Notes: generated from the letters alone by a model not told the origin. A DNA stretch of 6,630 bases from Flavobacterium psychrophilum (GCA_003243255.1 QFQM01000237.1:1-6630), one strand, 5' to 3'; positions 1-6,025 are shown, counted from the stretch's first letter. Program-made: numbers and translations.

Positions 1-390
1 GCTCTTCATAAAGGTTCGGATTTTGAAAAGGACAGCATTACTTTCCTTTCCAGCACGCAGGGAGGAAAAGATGAGCTTTCAAATTCAGAAAAGATATACG
101 CTTACAGGGAAAACCTTATCTCAAACCAAAGGGTTGTTACCCGTCAGGATATCATCATTTTATGTAAAAATCATTTTGGTGATGCCATAGGCCAGGTAGA
201 GGTTAAAAACGGTATACAAACCAGTCTTGAAGATAATGTAGGCTATACTCCTACTATTGATATCTATCTGAAACGGAAAGAACCTGATTATTATAATGAA
301 GAAGAATGGTATTATCTCAGCGAAAATTTAAAGCTCACCATAGAGAAACGAGCCGTAAATATTGTGCCTTTCAGGATAATTTACAATTAG
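1..390 (+). CDS. C-terminal part of a T6SS baseplate TssF-like protein (tentative)
   Basis: This is an open frame from the first base of the window to a TAG at 388-390, giving 129 visible residues; the start lies upstream. The visible part is soluble, charged and without membrane segments. It holds the segment YRENL (residues 35-39), then RVVTRQDI (44-51), a CKNHFG turn (55-60), a GYTPTIDIYL strand (81-90) and a final NIVPFRIIYN. From memory of the families, the pattern of an arginine-rich 'VT-x-x-DI' helix, then a G-x-x-x-TIDI strand and a terminal PFRI, resembles the C-terminus of TssF-type baseplate subunits of Bacteroidota type VI secretion systems, and more loosely phage baseplate-J-like domains. 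TssF would help form the cytoplasmic baseplate on which the contractile sheath is built. No other secretion gene is visible, so the assignment is an inference. The gene ends with its own hairpin terminator, so it is probably the last gene of its operon. Confidence 0.5.
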   Translation, partial: ALHKGSDFEKDSITFLSSTQGGKDELSNSEKIYAYRENLISNQRVVTRQDIIILCKNHFGDAIGQVEVKNGIQTSLEDNVGYTPTIDIYLKRKEPDYYNEEEWYYLSENLKLTIEKRAVNIVPFRIIYN

Positions 391-412
391 GAACTTAACA
401 ACATAAAAAGAT

Positions 413-443
413 AATCCCGAATCAATATGATTTCGGGATTTTT
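413..443 (+). terminator. Hairpin terminator, probably bidirectional
   Basis: A perfect 9-bp stem, AATCCCGAA (413-421) and TTCGGGATT (432-440), encloses a 10-nt loop and is followed by TTTAATTT. It lies 22 bp after the stop of the upstream plus-strand gene. Read on the minus strand, the stem is followed by ATCTTTTT, so it could also end the small minus-strand gene whose stop codon is at 455-457. Confidence 0.8.
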
Positions 444-454
444 AATTTAAGTAT

Positions 455-589
455 TTACCAAAACACAATGAAAGCCAAAGAAGCTAACAATGCAACCTCA
501 ATAATCTGTATGATATTGTTCTTTCTTTTATGGGACTGAATTATTGTGGCGTAGTTACTTTTTATTCTTTTCTTAAGTGCTGATTTCAT
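455..589 (-). CDS. Small single-pass membrane protein, 44 aa, hypothetical
   Basis: The reading frame runs from ATG (587-589) to TAA (455-457) on the minus strand. The product has two parts. The N-terminal half is strongly basic (starts MKSALKKRIKSNY, then HKRKNN near residues 20-25). Residues about 26-44 are hydrophobic (IIQIIEVALLASLAFIVFW) and would form one C-terminal membrane helix, with a glutamate at residue 31. By the positive-inside rule the basic end should face the cytoplasm. I do not recognise a family. Support for a real gene comes from three things: the coherent basic-plus-hydrophobic layout, a candidate flavobacterial promoter about 40 bp upstream (630-662), and a hairpin terminator just past the stop. 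It is convergent with the TssF-like gene and divergent from hemN. No clear Shine-Dalgarno is present, which is normal in this phylum. It could still be a chance frame because it is so short. Confidence 0.45.
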   Translation of the reverse strand: MKSALKKRIKSNYATIIQSHKRKNNIIQIIEVALLASLAFIVFW

Positions 590-629
590 AATTGCAAACT
601 GATTTATTTTTTTACATTATTTCCTGTTA

Positions 630-662
630 CAAAAGTCATTCCTCAAAAAACACAACTCACAA
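630..662 (-). promoter_or_regulatory. Candidate promoter for the small membrane protein gene
   Basis: On the minus strand, GACTTTTG (630-637) matches five of six fixed bases of the Bacteroidota -7 element TAnnTTTG. A TTG (660-662) lies 22 bp upstream, within the usual 17-23 bp spacing of the -33 element. Transcription would start near 623, leaving a leader of about 35 nt before the ATG at 589. This rests on pattern matching only. Confidence 0.3.
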
Positions 663-706
663 ACAACTGATTACATGCAAACTAATTTATTAATAAAACT
701 ATTTTA

Positions 707-721
707 CTATCATTATGATAG
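707..721. promoter_or_regulatory. Operator-like inverted repeat, copy 1
   Basis: The 15-bp sequence CTATCATTATGATAG is a perfect 7-1-7 inverted repeat. Its core, TATCA-TTA-TGATA (708-720), has exactly the same half-sites as a second inverted repeat centred 23 bp downstream. It lies between the divergent small ORF and hemN, with no T-run after it, so a protein-binding site is more likely than a terminator. It does not fit the FNR consensus (TTGAT-N4-ATCAA). The binding protein is unknown. Confidence 0.5.
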
Positions 722-730
722 ATTCAGACA

Positions 731-743
731 TATCAAAATGATA
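731..743. promoter_or_regulatory. Operator-like inverted repeat, copy 2
   Basis: TATCA-AAA-TGATA is a perfect 5-3-5 inverted repeat with the same arms as copy 1 but a different central triplet. Centre-to-centre spacing is 23 bp (714 to 737), about two helical turns, so two dimers could sit on the same face of the DNA. It lies upstream of the hemN promoter candidates, which would suit an activator, but no function is shown. Confidence 0.5.
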
Positions 744-768
744 CGATAGCTTTTATCTAAAAACAAAG

Positions 769-810
769 CTGTAACAGAATGGTTGACAAATATTTTTGTT
801 CCTGTATACT
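769..810 (+). promoter_or_regulatory. Candidate hemN promoter region
   Basis: TATTTTTG (791-798) is an exact match to the Bacteroidota -7 consensus TAnnTTTG. A near-match CTG for the TTG element sits at 769-771 with a 19-bp spacer. Overlapping it is TTGACA (783-788) and TATACT (805-810) with a 16-bp spacer, which looks like a proteobacterial sigma-70 promoter but is probably coincidental here. Use of the -7 element would start transcription near 805 and give a leader of about 80 nt before hemN. Confidence 0.4.
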
Positions 811-858
811 ATTTAATCGTAGCTGACATTTATCATTTTTTCAGACTGGATGCCGTAC

Positions 859-866
859 TATTTTTG
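859..866 (+). promoter_or_regulatory. Second candidate -7 element before hemN
   Basis: TATTTTTG is another exact match to TAnnTTTG, 20 bp before the hemN ATG, and would give a very short leader. No TTG is found at the proper distance upstream, so it is weaker than the candidate at 791-798. Confidence 0.2.
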
Positions 867-886
867 ATGTTGAAAAATCTAATTAT

Positions 887-2251
887 ATGGAAACATCAAT
901 CGTACAAAAATATAATGTTCCCGGTCCCAGATATACCAGTTACCCTACTGTACCCTACTGGGACAATGGAGGTTTCTCAGAGCAGGTATGGAAAGAAAGC
1001 TTTATCCGTTCCTTTAAGGAAAGTAACGCTAAAGAAGGTATAAGCCTGTATATTCACTTACCGTTCTGCGAAAGCATATGTACTTTTTGCGGCTGCAACA
1101 AACGCATCACAAAAAGGCATGACACAGAAATACCTTATATAAATGCCATTCTGAAGGAATGGGCAATGTACAGGAGCTTATTTAAGACAAGGCCTCTTAT
1201 TAAAGAACTGCATCTTGGCGGAGGTACACCTACCTTTTTCAGTCCTGAGAACCTTAAAAAACTCATCGACGGAATCTTCGAACTTGCCATTGCTGCTCCA
1301 GGGTACGAATTTAGTTTTGAGGGACATCCTAATAATACCACAAGAGAACATTTACAGGTACTTTATAATCTTGGTTTCAGGCGGGTAAGTTTTGGCGTTC
1401 AGGATTACAATGAAAAGGTGCAAAAAGCAATCAACAGGATACAGCCCTTCAGTAGTGTGGCTAATGTAACGCTTATGGCAAGGGAAATTGGCTATACCTC
1501 TGTAAGCCATGACCTGGTTTTTGGACTTCCTTTCCAAACAATGGAAACCATGATAGACACTATAGAAAAAACCAAAGCACTTCAACCGGATCGTATAGCC
1601 TTTTACAGCTATGCTCATACACCCTGGATAAAAGGTAACGGACAACGTGGCTATGATGAAAGTAACCTGCCAAAGGATGAGGAAAAGAGAAAACTGTATG
1701 AAATCGGAAAAATGATATTCAATAAGGAAGGCTACCATGAACTGGGAATGGATCATTTTGCCTTAGCTAAAGACAGCTTGTATAAAGCCTATCAGCAAGG
1801 AAGTATGCATCGCAACTTTATGGGTTACAGTTCATCAAAAACCCAGCTTATGATCGGACTGGGCGTATCGGCTATAAGTGATAGCTGGTATGGTTTCGCC
1901 CAAAATGAAAAAAGCCTTGAAGATTATTACATGAGAATTGAAGACAATGAACTGCCTTTATACAGGGGACATATACTTACTACTGAAGACCTCATCATAC
2001 GCAAGCACATTCTTAACCTTATGTGCAATTTTGAAACATCATGGTATAATGAAGATGAATTTTTACCGGAACTGCTCAATATAATATTCAGCCTGGAAGA
2101 AATGAAGAATGACGAACTTGTGGAATTCAGTAAGGATAAAATTATGGTTACCGAGAAAGGGAAACCTTATGTACGTAATATTTGCATGGCGTTCGATTTA
2201 AGGATGCGCCGAAAAATACCGGAAACACAATTATTCTCTATGGTAATCTGA
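887..2251 (+). CDS. hemN: Oxygen-independent coproporphyrinogen III oxidase (dehydrogenase)
   Basis: This is a 454-residue cytoplasmic radical-SAM enzyme that decarboxylates two propionates of coproporphyrinogen III to give protoporphyrinogen IX without O2, a late step of haem synthesis. Residues 55-70 hold the HemN signature: YIHLPFC, then CESICTFCGC. C61, C65 and C68 would bind the 4Fe-4S cluster, and C70 is the extra HemN cysteine. Further family blocks are GPRYTSYPT (13-21), the SAM-binding GGGTPT (111-116), GVQDYN (170-175), DLVFGLP (209-215), GMDHFA (287-292), HRNFMGY (308-314) and GVSAIS (326-331). These separate true HemN from HemW-like relatives. The length is normal. The start is the first ATG ahead of the conserved QKYNVPGPRYTSYPT block and is preceded by an A/T-rich stretch without a strong ribosome site. 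The gene stands alone between a regulated-looking upstream region and a terminator, and faces the cbb3 oxidase operon, which needs haem at low oxygen. Confidence 0.96.
   Translation: METSIVQKYNVPGPRYTSYPTVPYWDNGGFSEQVWKESFIRSFKESNAKEGISLYIHLPFCESICTFCGCNKRITKRHDTEIPYINAILKEWAMYRSLFKTRPLIKELHLGGGTPTFFSPENLKKLIDGIFELAIAAPGYEFSFEGHPNNTTREHLQVLYNLGFRRVSFGVQDYNEKVQKAINRIQPFSSVANVTLMAREIGYTSVSHDLVFGLPFQTMETMIDTIEKTKALQPDRIAFYSYAHTPWIKGNGQRGYDESNLPKDEEKRKLYEIGKMIFNKEGYHELGMDHFALAKDSLYKAYQQGSMHRNFMGYSSSKTQLMIGLGVSAISDSWYGFAQNEKSLEDYYMRIEDNELPLYRGHILTTEDLIIRKHILNLMCNFETSWYNEDEFLPELLNIIFSLEEMKNDELVEFSKDKIMVTEKGKPYVRNICMAFDLRMRRKIPETQLFSMVI
941..960 (+). repeat. Perfect 10-bp tandem duplication inside hemN
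   Basis: TACCCTACTG occurs twice back to back. It encodes part of the conserved YPTVPYW segment (residues 19-25). The unit is not a multiple of three, so loss or gain of one copy would shift the hemN frame near its 5' end. Confidence 0.9.
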
Positions 2252-2255
2252 TAAA

Positions 2256-2284
2256 AAATCCTCCAAATTGGAGGATTTCTTTTT
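2256..2284. terminator. Bidirectional terminator between convergent hemN and the cbb3 operon
   Basis: A perfect 9-bp stem, AAATCCTCC (2256-2264) and GGAGGATTT (2270-2278), has a 5-nt loop and is followed on the plus strand by CTTTTT. On the minus strand the same stem runs into six or more T residues (complement of 2253-2258). It begins 4 bp after the hemN stop and its other side touches the stop of the SafE-like gene, so one hairpin serves both transcripts. Confidence 0.9.
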
Positions 2285-2984
2285 ATTTGCACATGGGGGC
2301 TTGTTGTACAAATAGGCTAAAATCGGACGGGGATACATACGGAATACCTAATCCAAGGCCCCGTACTATAAATAACATCCCCATAAATACCATTGCATAA
2401 GGAACGAACTTATTCAATGCAATACGTTGTTTAGGTGTAAATAACTTCCCTCCCAAAACAACAAAACTCATCAGCGGTATCGTTCCTGCTCCATAAAGAA
2501 TCATATAAAAAGCACTATAACCTACATCCTGCATGGCTATAGCTCCAAATAACGCAGCATAAACCAGTCCGCATGGTAGCAGTCCGTTGAGCAGGCCAAT
2601 TATAAAAAAAGCCTTATTGCTCTTTTGCCTGAACCTGCTGCCCAGGCTCATCTTTATTTTTGAAATGATACGATAAACCGGCTTTGAAAAATTATACTGT
2701 ACAAACTTTCTTTCCGGGATCATTACTATGGCTATAATAGCAATACCGGCAAGTATAGATAATTGCTGCTGGATTCCTGCTAAGCTTAATGTTTCGCCTA
2801 CCAGTCCAAAGAAAACCCCAAGCATAGCATACGAAAAAAGCCTGCCACTGTGGTATAACAATAACTGAATTATCTTTTTTGCCTCATTGGTTCTGTCCAG
2901 GGGAAGCATCATGGCTATTGGCCCACACATACCTATACAGTGCAGGCTCGAAACCAAACCTAATAGTAAAGCTGAAAAAAGCAT
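2283..2984 (-). CDS. SafE/DsbD_2-like membrane protein, likely cbb3 oxidase biogenesis
   Basis: This 233-residue inner-membrane protein has about six predicted helices (near residues 2-22, 46-66, 72-90, 124-147, 156-180 and 193-213). It starts with the family hallmark SLHCIGMCGP (13-22), whose H15, C16 and C20 lie in the first helix, and has a second cysteine motif GLLPCGLVY (134-142). These features place it in the sulfite exporter TauE/SafE or 'cytochrome c biogenesis transmembrane region' group, related to CcdA/DsbD. Such genes often sit at the end of ccoGH operons. A role in copper or thiol-redox supply for cbb3 maturation is inferred from this context; sulfite export is not supported. 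A terminal APMCK adds another cysteine at 232. It is the last gene of the operon, 54 bp after ccoH, with an A/G-rich AAGAAG just before its ATG. Confidence 0.85.
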   Translation of the reverse strand: MLFSALLLGLVSSLHCIGMCGPIAMMLPLDRTNEAKKIIQLLLYHSGRLFSYAMLGVFFGLVGETLSLAGIQQQLSILAGIAIIAIVMIPERKFVQYNFSKPVYRIISKIKMSLGSRFRQKSNKAFFIIGLLNGLLPCGLVYAALFGAIAMQDVGYSAFYMILYGAGTIPLMSFVVLGGKLFTPKQRIALNKFVPYAMVFMGMLFIVRGLGLGIPYVSPSDFSLFVQQAPMCK

Positions 2985-3004
2985 TTCTTCTTTTTTAAAA
3001 CAAG

Positions 3005-3038
3005 TAAATATACTGTCTGTAAACTATTGTCTTACAAT
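3005..3038 (-). promoter_or_regulatory. Inverted repeat and weak promoter-like pair in the ccoH-safE-like gap
   Basis: Directly after the ccoH stop lies ATTGT-CTT-ACAAT (3026-3038), a perfect 5-3-5 inverted repeat. On the minus strand, TTG (complement of 3035-3037) stands 22 bp ahead of TATATTTA (complement of 3005-3012), five of six fixed bases of TAnnTTTG. Together they could form an internal promoter for the SafE-like gene. The stem is too weak for a convincing terminator. Confidence 0.25.
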
Positions 3039-3488
3039 CTACTCGACAATGAGCATTTGTTTATTAAGGTAACTTTTTCCATGATATTGCCATTCGGCAA
3101 TAATGTCCCAGCGGCCGCCTGCCAAATCACTTTTAGGTATGAGCAGATTTGACGTGGATAATGCTATCTGGAGTTGATTATCCAACTTCTGGTCAGACGG
3201 CCTGTAAAGGGACACTTTTCCTTTTATATCTTTAGGATCAAAATCCTCCGGAAAGCTTATCAATATACCTTCCTGAGTATCTTCTATCTTTACTTTTTGC
3301 TGAAGCTGTGCTGCATTTTCTTCCCTGTTCAGCACATCCTGCAGTATTCTTTCCTGTTTGTAATAATCTTCAACAACCAGTTCGTTATCATATTTTGAGT
3401 CGCTTTGCACCCTGAACACAAAAAAGAGTATAAAGCTCATGAATAGTGCAAATGCTATTACTATTCCAGTTCCCCAGTTTATTTTCAT
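3039..3488 (-). CDS. ccoH: FixH/CcoH family cbb3 oxidase assembly protein
   Basis: The 149-residue product has a short cytoplasmic N-terminus, one membrane helix at about residues 7-26 (TGIVIAFALFMSFILFFVF) and an extracytoplasmic domain. Just after the helix comes LVVEDYYKQE (37-46), matching the conserved 'LV-x-DYY-K' stretch of FixH proteins; the C-terminal part, with GGRWDIIAEWQYHGKSYL, is the beta-rich FixH fold. In other bacteria CcoH binds the oxidase complex and is needed for assembly or stability of its subunits, although the exact action is not settled. The length fits the family. It lies 11 bp downstream of ccoG in the same operon, the classic ccoG-ccoH order, which strengthens a call that the rather variable sequence alone would make less firm. 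Confidence 0.92.
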   Translation of the reverse strand: MKINWGTGIVIAFALFMSFILFFVFRVQSDSKYDNELVVEDYYKQERILQDVLNREENAAQLQQKVKIEDTQEGILISFPEDFDPKDIKGKVSLYRPSDQKLDNQLQIALSTSNLLIPKSDLAGGRWDIIAEWQYHGKSYLNKQMLIVE

Positions 3489-3499
3489 AATGTTAGTTT

Positions 3500-4918
3500 T
3501 TAATTAAAAGTTCGTGGCCCTAAAAAGTTAGTAGCTTCGGTATCAAGTAATCTGTCACCATCAAATACTTCAAGAATTATCCTTGTTTTATCATCTTTTA
3601 AGAATACCGGATTGATCTCCACAAAAAGAGTTCCCTGGGCTATCTCTTCCCTTGCAATGGTAAAACTGTTTTTTCCAACAATTCTAACATCACCTTTTGG
3701 TGACTTAAGCCTGAAGCTCACATTATTAAAGTCCTTAGCGGTTTTGTTTACAATCTTATAGGTATACACATTACTAATATTCTGGCCTTTATGTTCGTAA
3801 AGCTGTCCCGGAAGCCTTAATACTGTAGCTTCTACTTCGTTCCTCAGGAAAAGCATCCCGATAAAAATTCCGGTCAGGATTGCCAACACTGCTGTATAAC
3901 CTTTCATTCGTGTAGTGAAAACAAATTTCTCCTTTTTGGTTATTTCATCTTCACTGGCATAACGGATAAGTCCCTGCGGGAAACCTATCTTATCCATAAC
4001 CGAATTACATTCATCTATACAGGCCGTACAATTGATGCATTCCAGCTGAGTCCCATTACGTATATCAATACCGGTAGGGCAAACATTTACGCAAAGCTTA
4101 CAGTCTATACAATCTCCTTTTCCGGCCGTAAAACGGTTTTCATTCTTAACCATTTTACCACGTCCGCTATCGCCCTCACCCCTTTTATGGTCATAAGCAA
4201 CAATAATAGACTTATTGTCTAGCAATACACCTTGCAGTCTTCCATACGGACAGGCAATGATACAAACCTGTTCCCTGAACCATATGTAGATAAAGTAAAA
4301 AACAGCCGTAAAAATAAGCAGTGCCACAAGCGTACCTACATTGTTTAATGGTCCTTCACTAACCATCTGTATTAACTTATCACTACCTGACAGGTAAGCA
4401 AGGAACACATTGGCAATCAAAAATGAGATAACAAAAAAGATGAACCATTTAAGGCCTTTCTTCCTTATCTTCTCAGTATTCCATTCCTGTTTATCCAGTT
4501 TGACCTGGGCATTCCTGTCACCTTCTATCCAGTATTCGATACGCCTGAAAACCATTTCCATAAAGATGGTCTGCGGACATATCCATCCGCAAAAAATCCT
4601 TCCGAATACTACTGTAAACAAGGCTATAAACAGTACCCCGATAATCATCGAGATAACGAACAGGTGAAAATCCTGCGGCCAAAAAGGAAATCCAAAAATA
4701 TTGAACCTCCTTTCAATAACATTAAATAATAAGAACTGATTCCCGTTAATTTTTACAAACGGTGCCAGGAAAAGGAAGGCTAATAAAAAGTAGCTTACCC
4801 ACTTCCTGTATTCATATAATTTCCCCGAAGGCTTTTTCGGATAAACCCACACTCGTTTACCCTCATCACTCACTGTGCCCAGCCTGTCGCGAAAATCGTC
4901 ATTCTGTGCTATACTCAT
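3500..4918 (-). CDS. ccoG: Cytochrome c oxidase accessory protein CcoG (FixG/RdxA)
   Basis: This 472-residue membrane iron-sulfur protein assists cbb3 oxidase assembly. CcoG of Rhodobacter has been reported to reduce Cu(II), which fits supply of Cu(I) for the CuB site. About five helices are visible (near 41-57, 86-107, 157-176, 195-216 and 338-358). The polyferredoxin-type pairs CGWIC (110-114) and CIIACP (219-224) flank the core helices. A cytoplasmic double 4Fe-4S ferredoxin region follows: C270, C273, C276 and C280, then C294, C297, C300 and C304. The last ~95 residues (from YEHKGQN, 374 on) form the Ig-like FixG C-terminal domain, expected outside the membrane. All cluster cysteines are present and the length is typical. 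The N-terminal EGKRVWVYPKKPSGK, followed by YEYRKW, is a conserved cytoplasmic lead. It lies 12 bp after ccoP and 11 bp before ccoH, so it is surely cotranscribed. Confidence 0.97.
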   Translation of the reverse strand: MSIAQNDDFRDRLGTVSDEGKRVWVYPKKPSGKLYEYRKWVSYFLLAFLFLAPFVKINGNQFLLFNVIERRFNIFGFPFWPQDFHLFVISMIIGVLFIALFTVVFGRIFCGWICPQTIFMEMVFRRIEYWIEGDRNAQVKLDKQEWNTEKIRKKGLKWFIFFVISFLIANVFLAYLSGSDKLIQMVSEGPLNNVGTLVALLIFTAVFYFIYIWFREQVCIIACPYGRLQGVLLDNKSIIVAYDHKRGEGDSGRGKMVKNENRFTAGKGDCIDCKLCVNVCPTGIDIRNGTQLECINCTACIDECNSVMDKIGFPQGLIRYASEDEITKKEKFVFTTRMKGYTAVLAILTGIFIGMLFLRNEVEATVLRLPGQLYEHKGQNISNVYTYKIVNKTAKDFNNVSFRLKSPKGDVRIVGKNSFTIAREEIAQGTLFVEINPVFLKDDKTRIILEVFDGDRLLDTEATNFLGPRTFN

Positions 4919-4930
4919 AATTTGTTATTC

Positions 4931-5827
4931 TTATTTGGCAGGCGCTTCTGCCTTTTCTTCCCATAAATCCCCGTCCGGCGCTTTGGGATCTTTAGGATTT
5001 GAACCCTGAAGCGACAGCACATAACTTGCTACCAATTGTATTTCAGATGGCTTCAGTGTTCCTTTCCACGCCACCATACCTTTACCATCACGTCCGCCTT
5101 CGGTTATGGTATGGAATACATTTTTAATACCACCACCAAGTATCCAGTACTTATCGGTAAGGTTAGGTCCAATCGCACCTCCGGCATCCGGCCTGTGACA
5201 GGCAACACAATTAGTTTCGAATATCTTTTTACCGGCGGCTATATCACCTGCTTCGGTTAACAATGTTACCGAATTGGCATCAATAAGATCTTTGGCTGTT
5301 TTCTTGTATTCTTCAACGGCAAGTTTAGCTTCTGCCATTTCAGTTTTAAATTCGGCTGCCTGATCTTCACCTTCAAAAACATGGTAACGTATCAGATAGA
5401 CTACACCAAAGAATATGGTTACATAAAACAGATTCACCCACCATGGAGGAAGCACGTTATCAAGTTCCTTAATACCATCATAATCGTGATGTAGTAGTAT
5501 TGAACTTTCTTCTTCAATAGGCCTTGTTTTTATAAACCAGCCTTTTATCTTTTTGAAAAGAGCAGAATCTTTAAATTCAACAGCCTCCTCTTCAGCTTTT
5601 TTAGCTTTCTGTTCTTCTGTCAACAAATTATAATTGATCCTCTCAAAAGCTGAATAGACAATTTCTATCGCAATCTGAAAAAAGAGGAATATTGCCAGAA
5701 ATATAGATACTTCGGGATATTTCAAAAAGGCTGGCCTGTCTCCACTGTCTATAAAATATTCCAATGTCATAAATACCAGTGCAAACATCAACGGAAACCT
5801 TACATAAACCGGAAAAAACTTTTTCAT
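4931..5827 (-). CDS. ccoP: cbb3-type cytochrome c oxidase subunit III (CcoP), mono-haem
   Basis: CcoP is a membrane-anchored c-type cytochrome that passes electrons to the oxidase core. This 298-residue version has two N-terminal helices (about 7-25 and 40-59), a charged cytoplasmic stretch (70-105), the FixP_N block HHDYDGIKELDN (113-124) with PPWW (127-130), and a third helix (130-149). One cytochrome c domain follows, with CVACH at 207-211, a GPNLTDKYW block (220-228), and M251 in GKGMVAW as the likely axial ligand. Proteobacterial CcoP carries two CxxCH motifs; only one is present here, which is the known Bacteroidota form and not a truncation, since the domain is complete and followed by a charged tail. 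The domain is expected in the periplasm. The gene follows ccoQ by 6 bp and precedes ccoG by 12 bp. Confidence 0.96.
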   Translation of the reverse strand: MKKFFPVYVRFPLMFALVFMTLEYFIDSGDRPAFLKYPEVSIFLAIFLFFQIAIEIVYSAFERINYNLLTEEQKAKKAEEEAVEFKDSALFKKIKGWFIKTRPIEEESSILLHHDYDGIKELDNVLPPWWVNLFYVTIFFGVVYLIRYHVFEGEDQAAEFKTEMAEAKLAVEEYKKTAKDLIDANSVTLLTEAGDIAAGKKIFETNCVACHRPDAGGAIGPNLTDKYWILGGGIKNVFHTITEGGRDGKGMVAWKGTLKPSEIQLVASYVLSLQGSNPKDPKAPDGDLWEEKAEAPAK

Positions 5828-5833
5828 ATCGTT

Positions 5834-6025
5834 TTAGTTTATAGTGTTATTTTGATCGTCTTCTTCTAAAGGAATATTACTCATTTCGGCTATTTTCTCC
5901 TTCTTATAAGTAAACACCCAGGTATACAGCACTATAAAAAAAATAAAGAAGATAAGCAGTGATATGATTGGAAAGACCTCAACTCCCGAGATGCTTTCCA
6001 TATTATGTTTTACAAACTTTAGCAT
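5834..6025 (-). CDS. ccoQ: Small cbb3 oxidase subunit CcoQ (FixQ-like)
   Basis: This 63-residue protein has one membrane helix at about residues 17-38 (VFPIISLLIFFIFFIVLYTW), followed by a basic stop-transfer segment (TYKKEK) and an acidic tail (LEEDDQNN). CcoQ sequences are poorly conserved; the call rests mainly on size, topology and the fixed position between ccoO and ccoP, plus the helix-then-YKK arrangement seen in FixQ. In studied bacteria CcoQ stabilises binding of CcoP to the CcoNO core and is not catalytic. The ATG at 6023-6025 lies 5 bp after the ccoO stop. A second ATG at codon 9 would give a 55-residue protein that still contains the whole helix, so the exact start is uncertain. 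Confidence 0.85.
   Translation of the reverse strand: MLKFVKHNMESISGVEVFPIISLLIFFIFFIVLYTWVFTYKKEKIAEMSNIPLEEDDQNNTIN

Noticed and set aside
707..743. Fur, PerR or FNR box
   Set aside because: The arms (TATCA...TGATA) do not match TGATAAT-N-ATTATCA, TTATAAT-N-ATTATAA or TTGAT-N4-ATCAA well enough to name any of them.
736..748. 13-bp sequence AAATGATACGATA repeated at 2663-2675 inside the SafE-like gene
   Set aside because: One such match in an AT-rich 6.6-kb window is near what chance allows; the second copy lies in coding sequence and lacks the TATCA arm.
675..749. 24-codon plus-strand ORF starting MQTNLLIKLF
   Set aside because: It is too short, contains both palindromes, has no ribosome site or hydrophobic/charged pattern, and is best explained as chance in a regulatory region.
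783..1043. 86-codon plus-strand open frame overlapping the start of hemN
   Set aside because: It overlaps the hemN coding region in another frame, runs through the hemN promoter candidates, and its composition shows no domain. hemN conservation explains the sequence.
2182..2400. 72-codon plus-strand frame across the hemN end and terminator
   Set aside because: It overlaps hemN, the shared terminator and the antisense of the SafE-like gene, with no independent support.
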